This document shows, in pieces, positions 46,802-58,484 of a stretch of DNA of 64,000 bases. Source of the DNA: Liolophura sinensis (lineage: Eukaryota; Mollusca; Polyplacophora; Chitonida; Chitonidae); NCBI RefSeq assembly GCF_032854445.1, contig NC_088298.1, forward strand, positions 12,079,504-12,143,503. Direction: 5' to 3'. How positions within the stretch are numbered: the first letter of the stretch is position 1; each line of letters begins with the position of its first letter. The notes under the pieces were generated by a model. The model did not search any database. It was not told the DNA's origin and worked only from the letters and a program-made list of their open reading frames with translations. Position numbers and translations under genes: made by a program.

Positions 46802-47530
46802 TGCTGATTTAATCAGACTTCACATGAATTCTAATGTATCTACCTTTGTATATAAACCACAGATGAGCCAGAAAGACCATTTGCCACCACAAGACTTAAC
46901 TTTTAAAAATGAGGAAAAAAAAAATTAAAAAAGGGAGACAGAAAATTTCCACAGATCTCTCATCCAACATTGAAGGAGTAACTGATAATAATCAGAAACA
47001 CTTTTACACAACTGAAGTGACAGCTCATGAAGAGTTGACAGACAAGCTTGATCACAAGAAGAGACATCGATGCTTTTCTGTCTCCTCTTTCATCATATTT
47101 GTGACAGCAAAGAATGTGGACACCATGAAAACAGAGATGTAAAATGTACCTGCCTACCTCAGAGGGAGACAGCCACAGGTGAATAGGTATGGTTCTGAGA
47201 TGGAGTGACGAGAGAGGTGATCACAGTTCAGGGCTTGGGCCGCTGGGACACACATGTATATCAGACAGGCCGAATGTCACAGCCTTCCAGAACTAAGCTT
47301 AGACACGACGACTTGGGAGGAAATGGCAATATCCAGAATGATAGTTGCAATCCCTCTTACGTACCCATGCAAATTTGGAGGAAGGAAACAACAGATTCAT
47401 GCATAGAGAGAGGCTTCCTGCTCTCGACGCAAAGCTTTAAGGTCTGGTAGCAGAACAGCAGACACAATCCACAGGATTTCCATCCACCAGGGTCATCATC
47501 CAACCTTAAACAACCTCATTGTTACGATTG
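46802..47530. other. Intron 1 sequence
   Basis: Short plus-strand frames at 46909-47142 and 47205-47450 have no recognisable domain or splice logic and are probably chance. Confidence 0.4.
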
Positions 47531-47534
47531 AATT

Positions 47535-47660
47535 ATTTTATTTTATTGATGTTTTACTCCATACTTAAAAATATTTAACTTATATGACGGCAGTCAGCAT
47601 TATGGTGGCAGGAAAAGCTTGCAGAGCCCAGAGAAACACACAACCATCTGCAGGTTAGTG
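47535..47660 (-). mobile_element. Diverged V-SINE-like tail fragment
   Basis: TTGATGTTTTACTCCATACT and GACGGCAGTCAGCATTATGG match the SINE tail and central block with many changes; it ends near CATCTGCAGGTTAGTGG. Confidence 0.75.
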
Positions 47661-50270
47661 GAAGGGTGGGTAAGAGTGGGGGGGGGGGGCGTTAGGGCAA
47701 TAAAGTACACGTACATGTTGACAGGAATACCAAAATAATGCTGATGTGCATCTAGTTAGGTGCAAAACAATAACTTCAGAGAGGGTAGTTGAGATAAGGC
47801 ACTAAGAAGATCACATACGCCCAATGTTTATGGCACCCATACACTATGACTTTTCTCCGAACCACATTGAGAACACCTATGAGGTGAGTATAAGCAGTTC
47901 TGCAGATGTAAAGATGCTATCCCTGTTCCTTACATCAGTGTTTTTAGCCCTTTACGTGCAAACATTGACACAATATACACTTCTCCAGTGATACAACACA
48001 CCAACTGTACTCTATTTCTTTGTCTCACATACACCTGTTAACACTTATGCATATATATAACATTGTACCGAGATATTTCCGCTGTGGTTTGCCTCAACCG
48101 TTGTGTCTGTACCTTTATCTATATATCTTATGCCTGTTTTCCTTGTTCTTTATCAGATGTCGTGGGTAACCACACATCAGTGTTGAGAACATGCTTGTAA
48201 ATGTACAGTGACGATAACACGTGCTTTGTCACATTGTATGAAGGCTTTTTTTTTAACATTGTGGTAAGCTCAGTCCAGCATTTCTGACCTCTGAATATAT
48301 AAAGCTTTAATACCTGTTGCCACTTAAAGTATGTTTATTTTTAATATTTCTATGTCTTAACACGTCAAAGCAATTAAATCAAACAAGCAATTCTGTTTTG
48401 AATCTGTTTCCAAATTAACGCACACTTACATTTAATATGAATATGACTTAACATATGTCAACTTAAATAAAATTTAAGCAAAAGTGGTAATTTTTGCTTG
48501 CAATTGTTTGAGTTGTCTTCAGTACATCAAATTCTCCGGTGTAAACAAAATGTACCTTTAGGCATATATACTGTATATGTAAACAAAAACAAGTTAGTAC
48601 CAATAAGATGACAGAGATATAAAGAAGAAATACCTGTATGTTTATAGGTAAGGTTTCATGAAAATATCCACTATTATATATAAATTAAGTATTCAGCATG
48701 TGTAAGACAGTTTTTTCTTGGTGGAAGCAACCCAGAGGCACCAAAACAAATTAAATTCTGAATTTTAATATATAACTGACAAATTAGAGTTGACAAACAC
48801 ACAGTATTTCACCAAAAGTTTGGCCTAAAAACACATGATGGCCGTAAAATGATACTTCTGATGCAAAAACGTTTTTTGCTGATGCAAATTTAATAAAACT
48901 GTACAAAACGTTCCTATTAAAGTGGTCCTACAAACTGGTTGAATCAATTAGAATCTAAAAACACGTTTCACAAGAAAAGAAAAGCTAGATTTTTATGACG
49001 TACAGTATTTCAACCGCTAGTGAAACACAGACCATGAAATCTATGTCCAACACTACAGGCAAAATACTGAGCATTACAATCTGTATGATTCTGCACATTC
49101 TAACAATGTAACATTTAATCTCTACTTCAATCAACCACATGAACAACAATTAATTACTCTAAAATGCATCCCACTCTATTGACAATGTCATCTGATTTCA
49201 AACCAGTCCATTGCACTATCAGGTAATGACTGACAACCAACACGGAAGTAGCACAGTGGAAAGTTCCATCCAATGGCAATGTCAAATTTTAAAAAACATC
49301 CTATAACCACTGTCCCATTCCCTCAATAGTCTCATCTTTTCATATCTGTAAGTGGATGCAATCAGGATTTTTTTGGGCTTACTACACAATTTTCTCATGA
49401 GTGCTTATTATTTAATTATTTATACTTCTTTGAAACAGATACATCTGTGTTTACATTCAATAAATAGTAGTTAATACAGGTACAGGGTCAAATCTAAGCA
49501 ATACTGCCTTCACTAACTCACATGGCATACTGGACTTTAAGCACAGATTTTTATGTTCACCAAAACCTAGCTATCTGACAGGGCTGAAAGAGCCCTGGTC
49601 TGGCTTAGATCTGCAACATACTCAAAAACCTCTAAATCCTGTGGCACAAATCCCTACTAGCTCATAGATCAAAACCTCAAAATACACCTACATAAATATA
49701 TCTATCTATTTTTGCATAGGTTTTGCAATTAAGAAACCACATGGGAAAATAATGATTTGGGGTCAAACTACAGCAATGGCAATAACATATTTATGTTATT
49801 TTTAAAATTGCTATTTGGCACATATCATGAAGTGTAATAATACTGTCCAACAAAATCAAATAATTTTATTTTGTGAACAGATGTTACAGCAGAGTTGTTA
49901 ATGAACTGTAATGTCCACACACGACCATCAAACCGGAGAGTCATCACCAACATTGTTCTACTGGGTGCTTGAAGATCACAATGGTTAATGCCTTCACACC
50001 AGCTGTGGCATCTTCATACACTTTTCAGTACGTAGCATACAGGTAACAATACACATACAAAAACCAACACATACATACCGCTGTATTTTCTCACCTGGCA
50101 ACAAAACAGGTCACAGCCAACACCAAGGTACACCCTTACTTACTCAAATAAATAATCAGCTAGGTGTTACAGTATATGATTCATGTTGGCTTTTATAATG
50201 GCAATAAAATACAGTGGAATCTTTATAAAGCACACATCTACATCATGCACATGTAAATATACACATACCA
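47661..50270. other. Intron 1 sequence, mostly unrecognised
   Basis: AT-rich. 48800-48960 shares short words (GTATTTC, AAAGTTTGGCCT, AAAATGATA) in order with 55760-55940, suggesting a diverged dispersed repeat. Confidence 0.35.
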
Positions 50271-50271
50271 T

Positions 50272-50578
50272 GTACAGGTTCATGGCAATATATGTACAGG
50301 TTCATGGCTCATGGCAATAGATGTACAGGTTCATGGCAATACATGTACAGGTTTATGGCTCATGGCAATAGATGTACAGGTTCATGGCTCATGGTAATAG
50401 ATGTACAGGTTCATGGCAATACATATACAGGTTTATGGCTCATGGCAATAGATGTACAGGTTCATGGGAATACATGTACAGGTTCATGGCTCATGGCAAT
50501 AGATGTACAAGTTCATGGCAATACATGTACCGGCTCATGGCAATACATGTACAGGTTCATAGCAATACATGTATCTGA
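50272..50578. repeat. Tandem repeat alternating 22- and 29-bp units
   Basis: ATGTACAGGTTCATGGCAAT with or without an inserted CATGGCT. Plus-strand frames of 68 and 125 codons are repeat read-through. Confidence 0.9.
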
Positions 50579-51936
50579 GTGTACAGTTTCTACACATGCA
50601 CTTTTGATCACAACAGTATTCTTCCCCAAAGAGAAAGCTCAGCACATGCAAGTAAAGCATAGTAGGTAGAACGGTACATGTGCTCAGTTGACGATTTATA
50701 AATCTACAGAGTAAATGCCAATAATTAATGCCTACTTGATGCGGGATAGAGTTCCCAGCTGAGCTTTCAGAATACAGGTGCGACGTGGAAGCAAGGCCTG
50801 CAGCTTAAGAGCTAAGGTCTAGTGGTACACATGCAAGTATGTATGTATTTTACATACCCTAAATACCATGTTATGTGCACCACATACAGTGCATGTGAAC
50901 AATCACGCCTGTTCTTATTTCTAGTCATACAAATGTTACATGCATTTTTACAAATATTGCAATAGTATAACGAGATGTAAAAATGAATTATTAAGCTACC
51001 CTGTATATATGGTGTATTTTTTTCTTTTTTGGTACAGCATTACTCATTACCTAACTAAAATCAATAAGCTACCCTGTGTTTTGTTTAACATTTTAACTGT
51101 CCCATTATTGGACATTTGATCGTATGGGATCATATATAATATACCGATGACATCACACTCAAAGATATTTCAGTCAATATAACAGCATGATAAACTGTGA
51201 CCGTTTGGTACAAAGTTTCTAGTTTCCCAACAGAACAATTTGTATAATGAGCCTGAACACCTGTGACAAATTTTGTCACACAATAACAACAAAGAGGACA
51301 TCCCTTCAATGATACAAACAAGAATTTGCAGGTGTCACATCAAAGTTGATCACACAGTAGTGGTCATGCCAGGTACCAATGATCAATGGCACTATAAACA
51401 CATGACTGTTTGAAGTGTTCATTAACTTCAAGGACACTTTTCTGATTCAATTAACACACATGTAAACTAGACCTGCAATAAATAATAAAATGTGTATCTG
51501 TAATTCATAATCAGGGAAAACTTTCTGATATCTAGTTATTATAGTCTGAAAATAATTCACCTGGTTCTTGTCATAGCTAAGGTTTTGATAGACTTTGAAA
51601 TCAGGGTGTCACTTTTATGTTTTTTTTCTACTATTTTGGTTATATACATCTCTCAGGTAAATTTCACCTGAATCTGGTGCACTTAGGGTGTCACATTTAT
51701 GTGATAAATAAGCCATTGTGTTTTAATACAAAACAATTACATGTATGAACAGTAAACCCTATTGAGATCAAAGTATGAAAACCGCTGATCCAGTGAGGAA
51801 GATTATAGTTTCAATTTTCTGCTTTCTTCCTCAGAAATTTAAATTTAAAACTGACAGATCTAAAACAAAAAAAGAGAACTGGCAAATGACAGGTACTTAA
51901 AAATCACAGGTCATTCAACTGCAGCTTCTGACTTAC
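50579..51936. other. Start of intron 1 (gene orientation)
   Basis: Unique AT-rich sequence between the array and the probable first exon; nothing recognised. Confidence 0.45.
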
Positions 51937-52054
51937 CTTCAACGATTTCTCCATTAGGAAAGACTATGACCACTTTATGGGTCTTACTGGACATATAAAT
52001 CTTTGGCCGATTTGTGTTGTTTTTCAACTCGGCTAAGGGATTCACAGCACTCAT
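51937..52054 (-). CDS. Probable first coding exon (39 codons), likely of PDE1
   Basis: The minus-strand frame from ATG at 52054 encodes MSAVNPLAELKNNTNRPKIY then MSSKTHKVVIVFPNGEIVE. It ends at a strong donor, GAAG/GTAAGT (51935-51936), in phase 1, the phase needed by exon 2. The start context ATCACCATGA has adenine at -3. An in-frame upstream ATG at 52096 would add 14 residues but has a poorer context. A possible acceptor, TTGCAG/GC at 52101-52102 with a CTAAT branch-like motif, would make this a second exon behind a non-coding one. Residues 28-38 look like a beta-hairpin-prone hydrophobic stretch (VVIVFPNGEIV); I recognise no domain. Linking it to PDE1 is inference from strand, phase and the lack of any other gene in between; it could instead begin another gene. 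Confidence 0.6.
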
Positions 52055-52099
52055 GGTGATGGGTACAGCTAAGAGACTCCCACAAGTAATCCACACATG

Positions 52100-52450
52100 C
52101 CTGCAACCTTAATTAGCCAGATAGAGATAGTGGTGAGAGAGCGGGGAAGACAGCGCGGGCTGCCGGCCATTCATCAGTCCTCACCGCATCCACACAAACA
52201 GCAGATTATTAGGTAGACTTGGATCAAGTGTGTGCGTCAAACGAGTGGATCAGCGCACGGCTGCTGTTCGCGAAGCTCTCCCACGGACACAAGATGACGT
52301 ATGTACGTCTTGACTGGCGACCTGATTGCGTTAGGTTTCTGTATTCTCCCTGGGGATTGGATGGGCCACCTCCAGGAACATCCCAGCCATAAATGCTGTT
52401 ATTATACACTCCTACAACTCTGGTGGTGAATTCCACGGAAATTTCGCAGG
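52100..52450 (-). promoter_or_regulatory. Putative 5'UTR and promoter of the minus-strand gene
   Basis: This stretch lies directly upstream of the probable first coding exon and is visibly richer in CpG and GC than its surroundings (for example GACAGCGCGGGCTGCCGGCC and TCGCGAAGC). It is free of recognised repeats. A TATA-like string, TATAAT on the minus strand, is at 52401-52406. A CRE-like inverted repeat is at 52296-52309. No transcription start can be fixed from sequence alone, and a 213-bp open frame at 52224-52436 is more likely 5'UTR or chance. Confidence 0.4.
52296..52309. promoter_or_regulatory. CRE-like perfect inverted repeat GACGTA-TG-TACGTC
   Basis: GACGTATGTACGTC has perfect 6-base arms around TG; preceded by T it gives TGACGTA, a cAMP-response-element half site. 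It lies about 240 bp upstream of the proposed ATG in the CpG-richer putative promoter. CREB/ATF binding is inference. Confidence 0.4.
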
Positions 52451-55400
52451 TGGTTCAAAAACATGTAACAAGAGACAAAATAAGAAAGAAAAAAAACCCC
52501 AGGAAATCTACGAAATAGAGCCTACAAGTAGGAAACTTCCCTGCAGATAATAGTCAGTCTTTAATGGTGAATGCTGCATACGCCACCACCTGGCATTCAG
52601 TATGGGTAAGGTGTCTTGACCCTAAAGAACCGGATGTCAGCCCTTATGTCCAGAACCATATATTGTAAGAGGAGCAGGCAGAAGGTTTCTGGGTTGGGAG
52701 AGCAGGACTAGGTAAATATGTCAGGTCAGGTATGTGTCTTCCTCCAACACACTTCACCACAGATATCAGCCAAGGATGTACAGCTAGGGTCAGAGTTTCC
52801 CCTCACAGCACTGACCTGACCAATACAGAACCTCTGAAGCACTCCCCTTACACTCCACACACAGATAGCTAGACACAGGCCCACTTCCAACCAGGCTATG
52901 ATAGAGCGAGACAGGTGGCAGCTTGGTACCTACAACTTTGGGTCATACTCATCATGTGACGTTTATATCTATGTACAGAAATGCCAGTCCAAAACAAGCA
53001 AATCTACTGTTCCAGGTCTGACTAGTCCCCTCTTCCTCCTCAATCCTCAACTCACAATTCACAGCTATTTGCTTCCAAAACAGGCATAGAGTCACTGGTT
53101 TATAATAACCAGGTTAATCTTGTTTGTCTCAGGGTTTAGATCCAGTGGTAAGGCTATACGGCTCTTGCAGCTACTATATGGTATATCTGTGTACAATAAT
53201 CCCTGGGGATTAACAGTGCCAGCTGAATACAGCAGACCTGATCAGTACCTTGATGGTCAGTTTAGTCTAAATCCTGGATTCCGTCAAGGGGTTTTCTCAC
53301 CACGTATACTACAGCTCATGTACAGTGTGACTGCCTAGGTGGCCAAGAATACAGTTGACAAAATGAAATGTGTATATGCATAGCAATGGTAATCCTCGTG
53401 GACTGTTGGTTCTGGAGATTTTGGCTTTGAAGCCCGAACACAATGGCCTATCGCTAACAGAGTCAATGTCACAGGTTGTGATAAGCTATTGTAGACTGTG
53501 GCATAAATCCCTATCCGTATGGCACTACCCCATTCAGCTCTGTGAACACACACATTACTTCAAGCGTGCCTGTCTTTTTGTGCGCAGCAGACGAAAAACT
53601 GCCCATTAATCATACAGCACAAAAAAGTGGGTTCATAGGGCAAGAAAGTTAACAAGGATAAACAAACGTAGGTTTTAAAGTGAGCAAAATGCTGGCCAGA
53701 TAGAGAGATAGACCAGAGCAGATAAGATAGCTACAATCAGAAAGTAGGCCCAATAGTCCTGGAATGACAGAGCTGTCTGCAAGAGGTAATAGTTCTCTGA
53801 TCAGTTCACACCCACAACTAGTTAGCAGCACATTCCCCTGGGGAATCTTCTCAGCTGATGTCCAGGATTGAGGGCAATCCCCTCCCCTAGCTGCTCGCTG
53901 ACCCAGGCTTGCTAAGGCCCTATCCCCTGACCTCCTGCCCTACAACAGTGGTGACGTCTTCGATACCCCTCATGCAAGCCGGTCAACACCTGCCACGAAC
54001 AGGTGGCAAAATTTCCAACAGTTTCGAGATTTTGTCCTCTGGAATTAAAGGGATTGGTTGATCATTTCTGCTATTTTCAGGTATGGTGAAAAAAGACTTA
54101 ATTCTGTACTTGAGTACAGCTCACCACACACAATTTTGTGTCAGCTCCCATGATATTTCAACTCAATTCCAACCGTGTACATGTCAAATGAAATTCAAAC
54201 CTGTTGAGTATTGTAGTAAAGTCTACTGACACCTGTCAATTCCACCCGAGATGAAATAATCCACATGTGATGGGTGTCAAATCTGCAAGGACCATGACAT
54301 TGAACACAGCACACATATGATCCTGCTGTCTTGTGGCAGATAGATCCGTGATTATCTTCGACAGAACCAAGCTGTGTACTTAATAACAAAATCAACAATC
54401 CTCTCTTAATGGGAATTTCAATAACACTTTGATTTGTCCAGACGGCCGTGGTGGTGGTGGTGGCGGCATTGGTAAAAATCGTCTTGCGATTAACCAGATA
54501 TCGCTTGTGTACAAGGTCAGGCAGTGAGCAGGCGGCAGGAGAGCAAGAAGTCACTCTACAGACAAACACAAACCAGCAATTCACGCATTAAATGTCACAA
54601 AAATTTACCTCCAGTCTTGTCAGGATGGTAACATCTTCTGGGTGGATGGGACCCAATGACCCTAGTTTGCAGGATGGCCTGTGGCCGGTATGTGGCTGTG
54701 TCCGTGGCCAGCAGACTGATGTGATGACACAGGATATTGGGCTATACAGATGGACACATGGAGGCCTGCTGTAGTCAGCCTCCCTGGCTCACTTACCCAC
54801 TAACAGTCCAGGCTACAGCAGTGCTACACTCTCTCACAGGCATTACCCATGTGGGCATGTGGGGACACCCCTGTCACTCCCAGTCACTGTCTGCACAGCC
54901 CTTCAGTGCCCAAACAACCCTTAGGGTTAGTCCCTTGGGTAACACAGATTCAGGATGAAGGGGCACCTATTAAGGGCTTGACCATATGGCTAAGGAAAAC
55001 AAGCAGTGAGCTGGGTCTGCATAGGTCAGCTAGCTCTGGTAGTGGAAATATCTCAACCATAGCCAGTTAGATGTGCCAGCTCAGAGAGGACTGGGGCCCC
55101 CAGCTAGCTATAGGCCTATATTCTACACATCTACCCAGCCTAGGATATTCAGACAGGCTGAGTGTGGCTGCCACACATGGTGCTGCTGAGAGATGCATGT
55201 ACCCAGGCTGTAATTGTCCCTATTTCTAAGAGAGGGGCTGTCCCACAAGAGATTGAGATGACAGGGATTAAGAACCAGGGGACACTTCAGTAGCAAAACA
55301 TATGGGAAAGATGTGTGAATGCAAATATGTTTGGGGTAGAGTACAGGGCAATGTTCCAAACCCTTAAGGTGACAACTATGTACCTGTACATTTGATAGTA

Positions 55401-56344
55401 CTGGGCTGAAGACTGGAGGGGAGGGGTGGATGTGGTTTGGGGGATTAGGCTCCAAGACAAAATAGGATAAGAGAAAACAGGAATTAAGCAGCAGGAGACG
55501 CTTCAGTAGCAAAAATAAAAAATAGATGGAGAGCTATATGGGTGGAGTCTTGGCTAGAGAACAAGATAGTGCTATTCCAGGGCTATGGGGGTAGGGGTAG
55601 AGGATTATCATGGTACAATAATAAATTCAGCTGCTTGACAGAGAGGCATACACAGGACAGGAACTGAAACCTGAAAGGCTTCAGGGTGATCACCACACAG
55701 CCAGGGGGGACATGGTTATATGGGGTCAAGTCTTCGGAGGACATGAAGTACATGTAGGACTACTGTATTTCGAATAAAGTTTGGCCTGCAAAAATGTACA
55801 TCCAGAACCATGTAAAAATCCTTAAAATGATATTTTTGATGGCATCACATACGTTTTCCTGATAAGAAATTAAGCAGACAAAAAAGAAAAAAAAACACAC
55901 TCAATGAAATGGTCTTATAAGTCAGGGTGAATCAGTCAGAACCCAGCAAAATGTGTCACTAGATAAATGCTTAACTTTACATGAAATACTGGGAAATTCA
56001 GTAAGACTGGGGCAAGTTGTCTCGGGGCAAATATACATACAGGCCTATGTATACTGAGGGAGAAGACAGATATAGAGAGATATGGGAGTAACTCAACATA
56101 GCTGATAATAATTAGAGGACAGATGTGGAGTATGAAGGCTTTACATCTGAGCTGAGGAACATTATCCTCTGTACATTCATCATATTTTTCTGAGTAAACG
56201 CACATATGATGGTCTGAGGTAACACACAGCACACAGCCTACTGCTATAAAGTATCACACCAGGAGTATATGAGTAACCATGTTGGTTTCACTCAAGTTTT
56301 GGGTACATAGCTTTACAACTCACCTTTATACATGTATGTATAAA
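52451..56344. other. Upstream region, no gene recognised
   Basis: Relatively GC-balanced and repeat-poor. Frames of 129 codons on the minus strand (54195-54584, 55123-55512) have no protein-like pattern. Distal promoter or a non-coding 5' intron is possible. Confidence 0.4.
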
Positions 56345-56490
56345 TGGGAAGACCTGCCAGCAGCCTGCGGATGGTCGTGGGTTTCCCCCAGGCTGTGCCC
56401 GTTTTCCGCCTACCATAATGCTGGCCACCATCGTATAAGTGAAATATTCTTGAGTATGGCATAAAACACCAATCAAATAAATAAATAAAT
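56345..56490 (+). mobile_element. Headless V-SINE-like copy
   Basis: Starts at GGGAAGACCTGCCAGCAGCC and runs through the central block and tail to ATAAATAAATAAAT. No tRNA head and no clear target duplication. Confidence 0.88.
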
Positions 56491-57117
56491 GATACATATA
56501 TGTAATATGACTTTAATTATCATGTGTATTTCTTGTGCATCCAAATACCTGGCTTTGAAACCTACATGTACCCCTCCTGGTATAAGCAAAATAATGTCAA
56601 GAATGAGGTCTCATAAAATACACAGTACATACTCACATTACACTGCATGCTGACATCTGTATGTGAGCTATACATGCACCTGTTGTATCTCACATTGTTA
56701 AGACAGAAGACACAGGTACACCCAGCATCACCACCCCATGTTAGGGTTTAACACTTAAAAGGCTAAGGCCTTCAAGTCTAGAATAACAGCTAGGCGATTC
56801 CACTCGTGTAAATAATTACACACCATCAAGTTTGATCCTAACAAAAACTGTCCACATAACAACGAAGACGCAAACGGCACCTCCACCTACATTTCAACTC
56901 CTTATATGGTTTTTTTGATCCTCATGCTAGCTGAAATCCTTATAAATGATAAAGATGCAGTCAGTTAAACTGTATGTCATTGAAGATCCTTTGTTATCAC
57001 TGAACGCACAGAACACTATGAGTCACAAGCAGAACAATGTATATGACTGAGATATTTACTGACAAGTCCAGTGTATGCATGACAATAATACATGGTTTAC
57101 TCTGGTGAATAGGAGGA

Positions 57118-57143
57118 AGGGGTGGGGGGATGGGGGAGGGGGG
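57118..57143 (+). other. Short G-rich tract
   Basis: GGGGTGGGGGGATGGGGGAG followed by GGGG has four G-runs and could fold as a quadruplex. Confidence 0.5.
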
Positions 57144-57712
57144 CTACATGTAGGGTAAGAGGGTGTCTCAGTGTCTATGAGACATCCTATTCTAACAAAA
57201 TTAATGTGGGACACATACAAAGAAAAAGGGAAAATAAGGCAAAATTGGAAAAGGCACCCTGCTGTCTCATTTTGGCTAAATCTCTGCTTTTGTATATGTA
57301 CTTGGCTGATTAAAGTTCGTTGTGCATACACTCTGTAATACGGAAGGATAATTACACTGAAATTACTGGACAGCACTCTACAAGTTTCAATGATAATGTT
57401 AACATGACGACCATGAGATGAATGCGAAGTGTGTCCTTGGGTCCATTGGCCATCTCTAGAGGCTTGTATGATAAAATTGTTTTGTACATGTGATATGCTA
57501 GCATTGTAAACCCTGTATTTCTGCTGAGTCAGCATGTTCTCTAACATAAGCAAAAATGTGCAGCAATTTGCTCTACCATTGTAAACCTAACATTTTCAAT
57601 TCAGCATGATTCCGGTTATGTGGCAAAGTGTATCTTCTGGTAAGCTAAAATTGTAAACCCCATCTTTGGAAGTCATCGTAATCTCTGCCACAAATCACAG
57701 TGTACTTTATGA

Positions 57713-57917
57713 TATTTATTTACTCGATTGGTGTTTATGCCATCCTCAAGAATATTTCACTTACACAATCGCTCAAGGGCGGCTCTACGGTGGGAAGAAA
57801 ACAGGCAGAGCCAAGGGGAAACCCACCACCATCCATACTTTGCTGGCAGACCTTCCCAGGTATGACTGGAGAGTGAGCCAGCATGAGCCACACTTGAACT
57901 CACAGCGACTGCATTGG
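57713..57917 (-). mobile_element. Diverged V-SINE-like element, head incomplete
   Basis: ATTTATTTACTCGATTGGTG, CTCAAGAATATTTCACTTAC, a diverged central block, and the B-box side of the head (CACACTTGAACTCACAGCGA) are present; the A-box end is unrecognisable. Confidence 0.8.
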
Positions 57918-58232
57918 CCTACATTACGGTTAGGTCAATGCTACCTTACCATAATCCCATAAACCCCATCTTTTTAAATCAGCATAATCCTGGCTGTAAA
58001 GCAGATTGTAGAATATGGTACTAATGTCTTGCTTATGCTGTCACACGGACTGCTCGTTGTGACAGGCACAGAGGTGACACTGACCATGACCCCTGTCTTT
58101 GCTGTGAATGACACATCCACAATATACGATGACAATACGATGTCACCCTGTCCTTGTTCAAGTGTTGTCTCTTATCTAACAATCTACATATTCTGCACAT
58201 ATCTACTGAAATGAAAGTACAAATTTTATACT

Positions 58233-58484
58233 TATTCCCAAATATTTATTTATATATTTATTTGATTGGTGTTTTACGCTGTACTCAAGAATATTTCACT
58301 TATACTACGGCTGCCAGCATTATGGTGGGAGGACACCGAGCAGAGCCTTTCCACTTACGGCCAGAGAGGAAGCCAGCATGAGCTGGATTTGAACTCACAG
58401 CGACCGCATTGATGAGAGACTCCTGGGTCATAACCCCGTGCTAGAGCGCTACCCAACTGAGCCAAGGAGGCTTCTATTCCCAAA
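58233..58484 (-). mobile_element. V-SINE-like element with internal deletion and target-site duplication
   Basis: The body is 58243-58474 with a complete head (CCAACTGAGCCAAGGAGGCT), but most of the central block is missing between GCAGAGCC and TTTCCACTTACGG. Flanked by TATTCCCAAA on both sides (58233-58242, 58475-58484). Confidence 0.92.

Larger units (their letters stand above)
4216..52054 (-). other. PDE1: Gene model: 5' part of a PDE1-type phosphodiesterase gene
   Basis: Four proposed coding exons read on the minus strand in the order 52054-51937, 7384-7319, 6365-6185 and 4329-4216, with introns of about 44,552, 953 and 1,855 bp. Their phases agree: exon 1 ends after one codon base and exon 2 starts with two; exon 2 to exon 3 is the same; exon 3 ends after two bases and exon 4 starts with one. 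Joined, they give 479 coding bases, about 159 residues, without a stop. PDE1 enzymes hydrolyse cAMP and cGMP in the cytosol and are activated by Ca2+/calmodulin; the catalytic HD domain should lie in exons left of the window. The exon 4 assignment is strong. Exon 1 and exon 2 membership rests on phase and splice sites only, and further exons could be hidden in the large intron. Confidence 0.7.

Noticed and set aside
46909-47142. 77-codon Lys-rich plus-strand frame
   Set aside because: It starts in an A-run and has no domain or splice signals; opposite strand to the only recognised gene.
54195-54584. 129-codon minus-strand frame
   Set aside because: No family recognised and no neighbouring exon signals; a (CCA)n-like run gives its Thr/Ala stretch.
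57056-57553. 165-codon minus-strand frame
   Set aside because: No recognisable domain, uneven composition, a C-rich run from a G-tract, no splice-site logic; best explained as chance.
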